Source: Gammaproteobacteria bacterium (lineage in GTDB: Bacteria > Pseudomonadota > Gammaproteobacteria > SZUA-152). From it: DNA of 64,000 nt. Both the position numbers and the translations under genes were made by a program. Of this stretch, positions 56,470-64,000 are shown piece by piece; position 1 is the stretch's first letter; the number at the start of each line of letters is the position of its first letter. The notes beneath the pieces were generated by a model, which saw only the letters and a list, made by a program, of their open reading frames with translations, made no database searches and was not told where the DNA came from. Where the stretch lies: positions 1 through 64,000 of the forward strand of contig JAVVEP010000006.1 in the NCBI GenBank assembly GCA_032250735.1, in the 5' to 3' direction.

Positions 56470-57255
56470 CTATTTCCCGGCACAGACGGGGCATGACGGA
56501 TCGCGGCGCAGGCGGATTTCGCGAAACTCCATGTTGGCCGCATCCAGGGTCAGCAGTCGTCCGGCGAGCGGGGTGCCGATGCCCGCCAGCAGTTTGATCG
56601 CCTCGGTCGCCTGGATGCTGCCGATGATGCCGACCACGGGCGACAACACGCCATTTTCGCTACAGGTGGCGGCGGCCTCGGGGATGTCATCGTAGAGGCA
56701 GCGGTAGCAGGCGGCCTGTTCATCCTGTGAGTCGGGGCCGTGGCCTGGACTGTGGCCAGGTCGACGGTTGAGAAAAACACAGACCTGACCCTCCATTCGG
56801 ATGGCGGCCCCGGAGACCAGCGGGGTGCGGGTGTCGACGCAGGCCTGGTTGATGGCAAAACGGGTGGCAAAATTGTCGCTGGCATCGATCACCAGATCCG
56901 CCTGCTGCACCGCGTCATGGAGCTCGGCGCCGCTGAGTCGCTGCTGGCGAGTGATCACCTCGATGTCGGGATTCATGGCGCGCAGCGTGTCGGCGGCGGA
57001 TTCCACCTTGGCGCGGCCGATGTCGGCCTGGGTGTGGAGGATCTGGCGTTGCAGGTTGGTGAGGTCGACGGCGTCATCATCGACCAGGGTCAGGCGGCCG
57101 ACACCGGCGGCCGCCAGATACATGGCCACCGGCGAACCCAGTCCGCCGAGGCCGATGATCAGCACCTTTGACGCGAGCAGGCGCTGCTGTCCGGCAATGT
57201 CGAATTGCGGCAGCATGATCTGTCGGCTGTAGCGGAGGAGTTGCTCGTCGTTCAT
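56470..57255 (-). CDS. moeB: MoeB/ThiF-family adenylyltransferase
   Basis: E1-like enzyme of 261 residues that adenylates the C-terminal GG of MoaD or ThiS-type sulfur carriers. ATP-binding GLGGLGSPVAMYLAAAG, the VDDDAVDLTNLQRQ segment, two zinc-binding pairs (CYRC and CPVC at the C terminus) and the TCSENGVLSPVVGIIGS region are present. It lies in the hemA-prfA-prmC-moeB gene order known from Pseudomonas. Whether it serves MoaD, ThiS or both cannot be told. Confidence 0.95.
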   Translation of the reverse strand: MNDEQLLRYSRQIMLPQFDIAGQQRLLASKVLIIGLGGLGSPVAMYLAAAGVGRLTLVDDDAVDLTNLQRQILHTQADIGRAKVESAADTLRAMNPDIEVITRQQRLSGAELHDAVQQADLVIDASDNFATRFAINQACVDTRTPLVSGAAIRMEGQVCVFLNRRPGHSPGHGPDSQDEQAACYRCLYDDIPEAAATCSENGVLSPVVGIIGSIQATEAIKLLAGIGTPLAGRLLTLDAANMEFREIRLRRDPSCPVCAGK

Positions 57256-57365
57256 GTGTTGGCTAGTGCGGGTCTTGGCTGCTGGCGTGCGGGCGGCAGG
57301 CCGGGTGGGTTGAGGGCGGGTGCGTGTCGACAGCTCGGGGTCGGGAGCTTGCCGCCGGCAAGGGT

Positions 57366-57776
57366 TTACAGATAATGCCGCATATACTCCGGTCGTTGGT
57401 CACGACAGCCGTGTTGGCGCTGATGGTAACAGCTGACGAAGATGTCGAGTGTGGAGCTGGCCTGATCGTGCTGGTAGCCCCAGTTCACCAGCTGGGTCTC
57501 TTCCGTGTAGTAGAACAGTGCGCGTTTCATCTTGCTGAGCAGGCTGTTGTCGAGGTGATAGCCGACCTCCGAGAGCGCGGTCTCGATCACCTGCAGGCTG
57601 ATCTGGCGAAGGTCGTACCGCACCTGGATGCACTGTGGCGTCAGTGCGCGAATATCCGCGATGCCGGACACTCCCATCAGCAGGCGCAGGGTCTCGCGCG
57701 CATCGTTGGCGGCGGGGTCCTCGTTGCGGAAGTGGATTTCGTGCTGCTTGATGAAATCGATGTGTGCCGGATCCAT
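57366..57776 (-). CDS. Hypothetical 136-residue protein between prmC and moeB
   Basis: An unrecognised soluble protein. Residues about 25-75 (RETLRLLMGVSGIADIRALTPQCIQVRYDL, then a second helix) have the beta-alpha-beta-beta-alpha-beta look of a heavy-metal-associated fold but without the CxxC metal site. The C terminus is rich in His, Gln and Arg. Its place in the operon between prmC and moeB, and the same strand, support a real gene. A competing frame over the same stretch lacks a plausible start. Confidence 0.75.
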   Translation of the reverse strand: MDPAHIDFIKQHEIHFRNEDPAANDARETLRLLMGVSGIADIRALTPQCIQVRYDLRQISLQVIETALSEVGYHLDNSLLSKMKRALFYYTEETQLVNWGYQHDQASSTLDIFVSCYHQRQHGCRDQRPEYMRHYL

Positions 57777-57862
57777 GCACTGATCCTAGCCCGAAAACGG
57801 CGCAAATTCTATGCGAAAGTGGGGTGCGCGTGCATGCGGGGCGGAGCGCGGGTGGTGGGGGA

Positions 57863-58732
57863 TTAACCGGGCCAGCAGCCCAGGGTCACGCGTGGCTGGT
57901 GCGCCAGGTCCTCGATGGTCTGTACCTGCCGGTAGCCGAGCCCGGTGAGGCAGGCACGGGTCGCCGGACCCTGATCAAAGCCGTGTTCCAGCAACAGCCA
58001 GCCCGCGGCATGCAGGTGCTGGCGGGCGGTGTCGCCGATGGTGCGAATATCCGTCATGCCATCCGGGCCGGAGTGGAGCGCCGACAGCGGCTCAAAGCGC
58101 AGGTCGCCCTGTTGCAAATGGGGGTCGTCGGGATGCACGTAGGGCGGGTTGGAGATGATCATCTCGAAGCGTGTGTCCGCCAGTGGCGCAAGCCAGGCCC
58201 CCTCGACAAAACGGATATTGGGCACCGCGTAGCGCACGGCGTTGTCGCCGGCAACGGCCAGCGCCGCGGCGGAGAGGTCCGTCGCCACCAGCCGGCAGCC
58301 CGGCCGTTCGCGGGCGATGGCCAGGGCAATGGCCCCGCTGCCGGTGCCGAGATCGGCAATCTGCCAGCGGGCCTGCGGCGGAATCCTCTCCAGCGCCTGT
58401 TCCACCAGGGTCTCGGTCTCCGGGCGGGGAATCAGGGTGGCGGGCGTCACGCGGAGTGTCATGTCCCAAAATTCACGCTCGCCCGTGAGGTAGGCGATGG
58501 GTTCACCGGCACAGCGGCGAGCGAGCAGGGTCAGAAATGCGGCGGACTGTTCCGGCTGCGGTGCGTGTTCCGGCCAGGTGTATAAAAAGCTGCGGCTCTG
58601 GCGGAGCGCGTAGGCCAGCAGTATTTCGGCCTCCCGTCGGGCCTCGTCCGCCGTAGTGTGCGCGCCTAACTGCTGCTGCGCCGCCTGCAGGATGTCGCGG
58701 ATACCGCCGGTACTGTGGCTGGCTTTGCCCAT
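57863..58732 (-). CDS. prmC: Peptide chain release factor N5-glutamine methyltransferase
   Basis: SAM-dependent methyltransferase of 289 residues that methylates the Gln of the GGQ motif in release factors. The catalytic NPPY is intact (IISNPPYVHPDD), SAM-binding IADLGTGSGAIALAIA precedes it, and an N-terminal helical domain is present. It starts eight bases after prfA, its substrate's gene, so they are co-expressed. Confidence 0.97.
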   Translation of the reverse strand: MGKASHSTGGIRDILQAAQQQLGAHTTADEARREAEILLAYALRQSRSFLYTWPEHAPQPEQSAAFLTLLARRCAGEPIAYLTGEREFWDMTLRVTPATLIPRPETETLVEQALERIPPQARWQIADLGTGSGAIALAIARERPGCRLVATDLSAAALAVAGDNAVRYAVPNIRFVEGAWLAPLADTRFEMIISNPPYVHPDDPHLQQGDLRFEPLSALHSGPDGMTDIRTIGDTARQHLHAAGWLLLEHGFDQGPATRACLTGLGYRQVQTIEDLAHQPRVTLGCWPG

Positions 58733-58740
58733 GACGGATG

Positions 58741-59826
58741 TTAGTCGTCGCTCAATTCTGCCAGCTGCTGAATCTGATGTTCGTTCACCAGCGGCTCGAT
58801 GATCTGATCCAGATCACCGTGGGTGATCTCTTCCAGTTTGTAGAGGGTGAGATTGATGCGGTGATCGGTGACCCGCCCCTGCGGATAGTTGTAGGTGCGA
58901 ATGCGTTCGGAGCGATCGCCGGAGCCGACCAGTGACTTGCGGGTCTGGGCCTGTTCGGCCGCCTGCTTCTCACGTTTGGCCGCGGTGATGCGCGCCTGTA
59001 ACAGCGACATGGCCCGCGCCCGGTTTTTGTGCTGTGAGCGCTCATCCTGGCATTCCACCACGGTGCCGGTGGGCAGGTGGGTAATGCGGATCGCCGAATC
59101 GGTCTTGTTGACGTGCTGGCCGCCGGCGCCCGAGGCGCGAAAGGTGTCGACCTTCAGGTCGGCCGAGTTGATCTCGATTTGTTCCACCTCGGCCACCTCC
59201 GGCATCACCGCTACGGTGCAGGCCGAGGTGTGAATGCGGCCCTGCGACTCGGTTTCCGGCACGCGTTGCACCCGATGGGCGCCGGACTCGAATTTGAGCC
59301 GGGAATAAGCCCCCTGGCCGACGATGCGGACAATGATCTCCTTGTAGCCGCCGTGCTCGCCCTGATGCTCGCTGACGATCTCGGTCTGCCAGTGTCGGCG
59401 CTCGGCGTAGCGGGAATACATGCGGAACAGGTCGCCGGAAAACAGGGCGGCCTCATCACCGCCGGTACCGGCGCGAATCTCCAGGAAGATATTGCTGTCG
59501 TCATGCGGGTCGGTGGGCAGCAGTAATTTCTGTAACTCGATCTCCAGCTGATCCCGCCGGGTCTTTGCCGTCTTGAATTCCTCTTCGCCCATTTCACGCA
59601 TGGCGGCGTCGCTGTCCTTGAGCAGGGCCTCGGCCTCAACAATATCGTCTAACGTGGATTGGTAGCTCTTGAAGCATTTCACCACCGGGCTGAGTTGTGA
59701 GTATTCCCTGGAAAGATCGCGAAACTGGTTTTGATCCGACATCACGCCCGGGTCAGACAGCATGGCGCCGACCTCTTCGAGGCGTTCGGAGAGGGTTTCA
59801 AGCTTGGCGTGGACGGATGGTTTCAT
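58741..59826 (-). CDS. prfA: Peptide chain release factor 1
   Basis: Recognises UAG and UAA stop codons and triggers peptidyl-tRNA hydrolysis. 361 residues, with the stop-codon PxT motif as PET (190-192) in RVPETESQG and the peptidyl-transferase GGQ at 235-237 in [15 protein letters not shown]. Between hemA upstream and prmC downstream, the usual order. Confidence 0.98.
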   Translation of the reverse strand: MKPSVHAKLETLSERLEEVGAMLSDPGVMSDQNQFRDLSREYSQLSPVVKCFKSYQSTLDDIVEAEALLKDSDAAMREMGEEEFKTAKTRRDQLEIELQKLLLPTDPHDDSNIFLEIRAGTGGDEAALFSGDLFRMYSRYAERRHWQTEIVSEHQGEHGGYKEIIVRIVGQGAYSRLKFESGAHRVQRVPETESQGRIHTSACTVAVMPEVAEVEQIEINSADLKVDTFRASGAGGQHVNKTDSAIRITHLPTGTVVECQDERSQHKNRARAMSLLQARITAAKREKQAAEQAQTRKSLVGSGDRSERIRTYNYPQGRVTDHRINLTLYKLEEITHGDLDQIIEPLVNEHQIQQLAELSDD

Positions 59827-59836
59827 GGGGGCGATT

Positions 59837-59872
59837 TATCAGGGTTTAGTATCAGGGTTCAGTATCAGGGTG
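59837..59872. repeat. Tandem 13-bp repeats between hemA and prfA
   Basis: TATCAGGGTTTAG and TATCAGGGTTCAG follow one another, then a partial TATCAGGGTG. It starts 11 bases before the prfA ATG on the minus strand. Confidence 0.8.
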
Positions 59873-59974
59873 CCAGGGGAGTATCGTTACAAACGGTAGC
59901 GGTAAAAAGGCCTGCTACGAAGGGTCAGTTGGCGCCGGTGCATTTGCGGCCGGGCAACCGGAGGGCACGCCGAG

Positions 59975-61243
59975 CTAATGCTCGTGATCTTTGAGGTCGA
60001 ACAATTCGCGGGCGACATCGAAGACCTCTTTGCGATCCTCGTAACCGGCCTTTTTGAGTTGCACGCTGGGCTCGTGGATGAGCTTGTTGGTGAGGCGGCT
60101 GGCCATTTCGGCGAGCACCTGTTCGGCGTCTTTACCAGAGTGCAACAGGCGCACGGCGCGTTCCACTTCTTCATTACGCTGGGTCTCGGCATTTTCGCGC
60201 AGGGCGCGAATAGTGGAAACGGCGTTCAGCGATTGCAGCCAGTGCATGAAGTGTGACACTTCCGTGTCGATAATCTCTTCGGCCTGCAGGGCGGCCTCCT
60301 GGCGGGAACGCAGGCCTTCCTGAATGATGTCCTGCAGGTCGTCGACGGTATAGAGATAGACGTCATTGAGCTCGCTGACCTCGGGCTCGATGTCGCGGGG
60401 CACGGCGATGTCGACCATCAGCATGGGTTTGTGCTTGCGTTTTTTCAGGGCGCTTTCGACGCTGCCCTTGCCGAGGATCGGCAGCGGGCTGGCGGTAGAT
60501 GAGATGATGATGTCCGCCTCGGCCAGATGATCGGTGATCTCCGGCAGGGAGATGGCATAGGCGCCGACCTCCTGGGCCAGGGCATGGGCATTTTCCAGCG
60601 TACGGTTGGCGATGATCATGCGCCCGATGCCGCTTTGGTGAAGATGGCGCGCGGCCAGTTCGATGGTTTCGCCGGCGCCGATCAGCAACGCGGTGCGCTG
60701 GTCGAATTCATCAAAGATCTGTTTGGAGAGACTGACCGCCGCGAAGGCGACGGAGACGGCGCTGGCGCCAATGGCGGTGTCGGTGCGCACCTGTTTGGCG
60801 ACCGAGAAGGTGTGCTGAAAGAGGCGGTCGAGCTGGCCGCCCATGGTGCCGGCTTGGGTGGCGGTCATATAGGCGTCTTTTATCTGGCCGAGAATCTGCG
60901 GCTCGCCCAGCACCAGCGAGTCCAGTCCGCTGGCGACCCTCAGCATGTGGCGCACGGCCTCCTGGTTCGGGTGCAGGAAGAGGTAGGGCTCAATGTCCTG
61001 CTTTTCGAGCTTGTGATATTCTCGAAACCATTTAACAATGATCTCGTTTTTGTGAGACCCCACTCCGGAATGACAATACAATTCGGTGCGATTGCAGGTC
61101 GATACAATGGCGGCCTCCTGGATTTTAACGCTGGACACCAGGTCTTTCAGGGCATCGACCAGCTTGCCCGGCGCGAACGCCACGCGTTCCCGGATATCTA
61201 CAGGGGCAGTCTTGTGATTAATGCCAAAGGCTAAAAGAGACAT
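59975..61243 (-). CDS. hemA: Glutamyl-tRNA reductase
   Basis: First enzyme of the C5 tetrapyrrole pathway: reduces glutamyl-tRNA to glutamate-1-semialdehyde with NADPH. From the ATG at 61243 the protein is 422 residues and begins MSLLAFGINHKTAPVDIRE; the nucleophile is Cys50 in VSTCNRTELY, and the NADPH motif LIGAGETIELAARHL follows. An open frame 58 codons upstream is not family-like. Heads the prfA-prmC operon and is divergent from the TPR lipoprotein gene. Confidence 0.97.
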   Translation of the reverse strand: MSLLAFGINHKTAPVDIRERVAFAPGKLVDALKDLVSSVKIQEAAIVSTCNRTELYCHSGVGSHKNEIIVKWFREYHKLEKQDIEPYLFLHPNQEAVRHMLRVASGLDSLVLGEPQILGQIKDAYMTATQAGTMGGQLDRLFQHTFSVAKQVRTDTAIGASAVSVAFAAVSLSKQIFDEFDQRTALLIGAGETIELAARHLHQSGIGRMIIANRTLENAHALAQEVGAYAISLPEITDHLAEADIIISSTASPLPILGKGSVESALKKRKHKPMLMVDIAVPRDIEPEVSELNDVYLYTVDDLQDIIQEGLRSRQEAALQAEEIIDTEVSHFMHWLQSLNAVSTIRALRENAETQRNEEVERAVRLLHSGKDAEQVLAEMASRLTNKLIHEPSVQLKKAGYEDRKEVFDVARELFDLKDHEH

Positions 61244-61724
61244 ACGTAGCAGTGAAACCTCAATCGAGCGGCAAATTCTGAGCGAACTGGGGCGCGAATA
61301 CAAGAGGACCGGTACATCGAGCCGATCCCCGGCCCTTCCGGCTGGAATCCGACGAGAGTATGTCCGGCCGTTTTTGGTCCGGCCCCGCGTCCAGGCGAGT
61401 GATCTTTCGCGGCACAATCTGTTGTTGCAGCCATTCGATGCGGCATTCGCGGTACAGAGTTCACTGCACCGGTGGGCGGCAGCGCGTCCGGTTCATCATG
61501 GCGTGAACGAGATGGACGGCTGATGGTCTGAGTGGGTGGCCGGTGACAGGCTGCCAAGAATGCAGGGGCGTGAGGGCGTTGATTGTCATAGCGCAAAGGC
61601 ATTGATTGTCATAGTAAGGTGCGCGGTTGTGCATACCTTGATACTGGAGTGATCTATTTTGGGAGTATTTTTTTTGCAGGCATCTGTGTTGAAAGGCCCG
61701 GTCCTTAACCGGCGACGGGTAGTC
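61244..61724. other. Divergent intergenic region between hemA and the TPR lipoprotein gene
   Basis: These 481 bases carry no supported gene. They include the upstream open frame of hemA (rejected as coding), the promoters for both directions and a direct repeat of 13 bases (listed). I could not fix a promoter position confidently. Confidence 0.5.
61579..61614. repeat. Direct repeat of 13 bases upstream of the TPR lipoprotein gene
   Basis: TTGATTGTCATAG occurs at 61579-61591 and 61602-61614, a 23-base period, close to two helical turns. It resembles a tandem operator but fits no regulator I can name. Confidence 0.6.
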
Positions 61725-63449
61725 ATGAGGCCCTCCCTATTGCTACTGGCGCTGGCCCTCGCGTTGCTGGCAACGGGCTGTGCCACCACCGGTCCATCCG
61801 ATGGCTCTTCCCCGGTCAACTCCGCCGCGTCGATGCCGGATGCAGACGACCTGCAATCGGCCGATTTCCCGCCGCAGGTCCTGTACCAGCTACTGGTCGC
61901 CGAGCTGGCGGGGCAGCGTGGCGAGATCGGCGTGGCCGTCGCCAATTATCTGGCCGCCGCCAGGGCCTCGCAGGACGTCAAGGTGGCGGAACGGGCCGCC
62001 CGTGTCGCCATTTTCGCGCAGGCGCTGGAGCAGGGGCTGGAGGCCGCGGAATTGTGGGTGAGGATGGCCCCTGCGGATGCCAGTGCCCGCGAGGTGTTGG
62101 CGCCGCTGTTGCTGGCCTTTGGCCGGGCCCCCGAGGCGGTCACGCATTACCAGCAGTATATTGCCCTTTCCGCCGATCAGCCTGATCGGGGTTTCCTGCA
62201 GATTGCCGGACAGTTGGCGCGGGACAAAAACCCGCTGGCTGCCCTGTCGGTAATGGATGAGCTGGTGGCCGGCCAGACCGATAATCCCTACGCCTGGCTG
62301 GGGCACAGTCAGCTGGCCCTGCATCAGGCCCGGCTGGATCTGGCGGCGGACTCCGTGGACAAGGCCCTGAACCTGAAAAGGGACTGGGCGCCGGCCGTGG
62401 TGGTGAAGGCGCGCATCCTGGCCTTACAGGGTGACAAGGATGGCGCGATCGACTACCTCGAGGCCCGTCGCGACGCTGGGCTGGGTGACGACATCACGGT
62501 GGGCCTGAGTTATGCGCGGCTGTTGACCGAGGTCAAGCAGCTGGAGAAGGCGCGTGACGAGTTTGAACGCCTGGCCGAGCGTGCGCCACGCAATGCCGAG
62601 GTGCATTACGCGGCCGGTGTGCTTGCCCTGCAGTTGAACGACCTGGACAAGGCGCAGCTTCGTCTGACCCGTGTGTTGCGTCTGGGACAGCGTATGCTGG
62701 AGGCGAATTATTATCTGGGCCGCGTCCACGAACAGAAAAACGAGCCGGAGACGGCGCTCAAGCATTATTTTGCCGTGCGGCACGGGGAATACTATCTCAG
62801 CGCCCAGTCGCGCGCGGCCAGTCTGCTGGCGGAACAGGGTGAGCTGGATCAGGCGCGGGAACACCTGCAGTCCCTGCGGGTTGCCAATGAGCAGGAGCAG
62901 GTCAGGCTGTATCTGGTCGAGGGTGAGCTGTTACGCAAGGCCGAACAGTATCAGCAGGCGCTGGAGTTTTTCACCGAAAAGCTGGAGGCGATACCCGACG
63001 ACACCTCCCTGCGTTATGCGCGCGCGCTGGTGGCAGAAAAGGCCGACCAACTGGAGCTGGCCGAGCAGGACCTGCGGGCCATCATCGAACGCGAACCGAG
63101 CAATGCGCAGGCGCTTAACGCCCTGGGTTACACCCTGGCGGACCGCACCGAGAGACTGGAGGAGGCCCTGGGTTTCATCGAGCGCGCCCTGCAGGTTGAG
63201 CCTGAGGATGCGGCCATTATCGATAGCATGGGCTGGGTGCACTTCCGACTGGGCAATCACGCCAAGGCGGTGGAGTATTTACGCAAGGCCTTGTCCCTGA
63301 TTGAAGACCCGGAGATCGCCGCCCACCTGGGTGAGGTGTTGTGGCAGATGGGCAACAAGGCTGATGCACTGAATGTGCTGGAGTCCGCGCTGGAGGCGAA
63401 TCCCGATCACAAGGCCCTGCTGGATGCGATGAAGCGCCTGGGGTTGTGA
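61725..63449 (+). CDS. TPR-repeat outer-membrane lipoprotein upstream of lolB
   Basis: A 574-residue lipoprotein. The ATG at 61725 starts a normal lipoprotein signal with lipobox LLATGC (Cys19); a TTG 22 codons upstream would give an unlikely leader. Most of the protein is TPR helices; the last block (NAQALNALGYTLADRTERLEEAL, then IIDSMGWVHFRLGNHAKAVEYL) is clearest. The same gene lies before lolB in Pseudomonas; its role is not well established, with outer-membrane assembly proposed by context. Two bases separate it from lolB. Confidence 0.92.
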   Translation: MRPSLLLLALALALLATGCATTGPSDGSSPVNSAASMPDADDLQSADFPPQVLYQLLVAELAGQRGEIGVAVANYLAAARASQDVKVAERAARVAIFAQALEQGLEAAELWVRMAPADASAREVLAPLLLAFGRAPEAVTHYQQYIALSADQPDRGFLQIAGQLARDKNPLAALSVMDELVAGQTDNPYAWLGHSQLALHQARLDLAADSVDKALNLKRDWAPAVVVKARILALQGDKDGAIDYLEARRDAGLGDDITVGLSYARLLTEVKQLEKARDEFERLAERAPRNAEVHYAAGVLALQLNDLDKAQLRLTRVLRLGQRMLEANYYLGRVHEQKNEPETALKHYFAVRHGEYYLSAQSRAASLLAEQGELDQAREHLQSLRVANEQEQVRLYLVEGELLRKAEQYQQALEFFTEKLEAIPDDTSLRYARALVAEKADQLELAEQDLRAIIEREPSNAQALNALGYTLADRTERLEEALGFIERALQVEPEDAAIIDSMGWVHFRLGNHAKAVEYLRKALSLIEDPEIAAHLGEVLWQMGNKADALNVLESALEANPDHKALLDAMKRLGL

Positions 63450-63450
63450 A

Positions 63451-64000
63451 GTGAGCAAAATGCTATGCCGGCGGATAGGGCCGGGATTGCTGGCGGGAAT
63501 CTTGGTGTTAACGGGCTGCGCCACCCCTCCCCGGGTGCCCCCCGCCGAGCTGGATCGGCTGTGGCAGCAGCACCGCCAGACCCTGCAGCACAAGGACGAC
63601 TGGGCGCTGACGGCGCGCATTGCCGGCTCCACCGAAGAGGATGGCTGGAGTGGCAAGCTGTCCTGGCAACAGAGCGGCGAAAACTACCAGATCCATTTCC
63701 AGGCCCCCTTCGGGCAGGGCGCTGCGCAGTTGCTGGGTGGCCCTGAACGGGTGGAGATGCGCACCTCGGACGAGCAGGTGATCATCGCCGAGGATGCCGA
63801 GTCGCTGCTGTATCAGCAGTTGGGTTGGCGCTTGCCCCTAAAGGGGCTGCGCTACTGGGTGCTGGGCCTGCCGATGCCGGACACGCAGTCGACCGATGAT
63901 GAGCCACTGCTGGTACTGGACCAGGCCGGCCATCTCTCCCGTCTGCAGCAATCCCACTGGCAGGTGAAGTACGAGGCCTATCGTCGGGTCGGCGAGGTCG
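63451..64000 (+). CDS. lolB: Outer-membrane lipoprotein receptor LolB (partial at window end)
   Basis: The 5' part of lolB, cut by the window edge after about 183 codons of an expected 190-210. The start is a GTG (63451) or an ATG three codons later. The lipobox VLTGC (Cys23) precedes the beta-barrel fold: WALTARIAGS, GWSGKLSWQQ, QGAAQLLGGP and LRYWVLGLPMP match LolB. It takes lipoproteins from LolA and inserts them into the outer membrane. It follows the TPR lipoprotein gene without a gap. Synonymous frames on the opposite strand are shadows. Confidence 0.93.
   Translation, partial: MSKMLCRRIGPGLLAGILVLTGCATPPRVPPAELDRLWQQHRQTLQHKDDWALTARIAGSTEEDGWSGKLSWQQSGENYQIHFQAPFGQGAAQLLGGPERVEMRTSDEQVIIAEDAESLLYQQLGWRLPLKGLRYWVLGLPMPDTQSTDDEPLLVLDQAGHLSRLQQSHWQVKYEAYRRVGEV

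Noticed and set aside
61244-61417. 58-codon N-terminal extension of hemA
   Set aside because: HemA homologues start at MSLLAFGINHKTAP; the extension is Arg/Ser-rich and unlike the family.

Overview
The window reads as a contiguous chromosomal segment of a sulfur-oxidising gammaproteobacterium. Three things point there. The cell-wall block (mreBCD, mrdA, rodA, mltB, rlpA, dacA, dat, ybeD, lipB, lipA) and the hemA-prfA-prmC-moeB block divergent from a TPR lipoprotein and lolB follow the gene order known from Pseudomonas-like Gammaproteobacteria. The middle carries a dissimilatory sulfite-oxidation set. There are no phage, plasmid, insertion-sequence, CRISPR, rRNA or tRNA signals that I can see. 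Most of the window is G+C-rich; about 21.3-31 kb is visibly richer in A+T.

Layout. 0.2-7.3 kb: housekeeping and small metabolic genes (membrane protein, prolyl iminopeptidase, dtd, cca, an aminopeptidase-like lipoprotein, an NDUFA9-like NAD-binding protein, an aldehyde dehydrogenase). 7.4-15.4 kb: a GAF-PAS-GGDEF-EAL protein, a TauE/SafE permease, a porin with a short PstS-like protein, a hexose-phosphate mutarotase and an LPP20-like lipoprotein. 15.5-32.2 kb: the sulfur region. moaA and soeCBA lie on the minus strand; aprM-aprB-aprA on the plus strand are divergent from soeA; then a run of small genes (117-aa protein, SlyD-like FKBP, TPR protein, HIT protein, an unlisted 54-aa protein, a DUF4279-like protein, a tandem truncated globin, a double-thioredoxin protein), and sat at the far end. 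32.6-34.9 kb: a 7TM 'inactive transglutaminase' divergent from a retropepsin-like protein. 34.9-48.6 kb: lipA, a PAS-GAF histidine kinase, lipB and the cell-elongation cluster, all minus strand. 48.8-53.2 kb: gatCAB and hslO. 53.2-57.8 kb: a diguanylate cyclase, a cysteine-rich PstS-like protein behind a Pho-box-like repeat, a JAMM peptidase beside MoeB/ThiF, and an unknown. 57.9-64 kb: prmC, prfA, hemA, then a TPR lipoprotein and lolB, which runs off the window.

How the genes work together. SoeABC would oxidise sulfite directly to sulfate and pass electrons to quinone. AprBA anchored by AprM would oxidise sulfite with AMP to APS, and Sat would turn APS plus pyrophosphate into ATP and sulfate. 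Both sulfite routes are thus encoded within 14 kb, with moaA supplying the molybdenum cofactor SoeA needs. The gene run between aprA and sat is the best candidate for something undescribed: it has compositional signs of a separate history, a short gene behind a strong ribosome-binding site, and two neighbouring proteins that are each internal domain duplications (globin x2, thioredoxin x2). Other notable items are a family of intergenic polypurine/polypyrimidine elements that interrupts two operons, a mreC gene with ATA where homologues have ATG, and an in-frame 15-bp repeat array at the start of rlpA.
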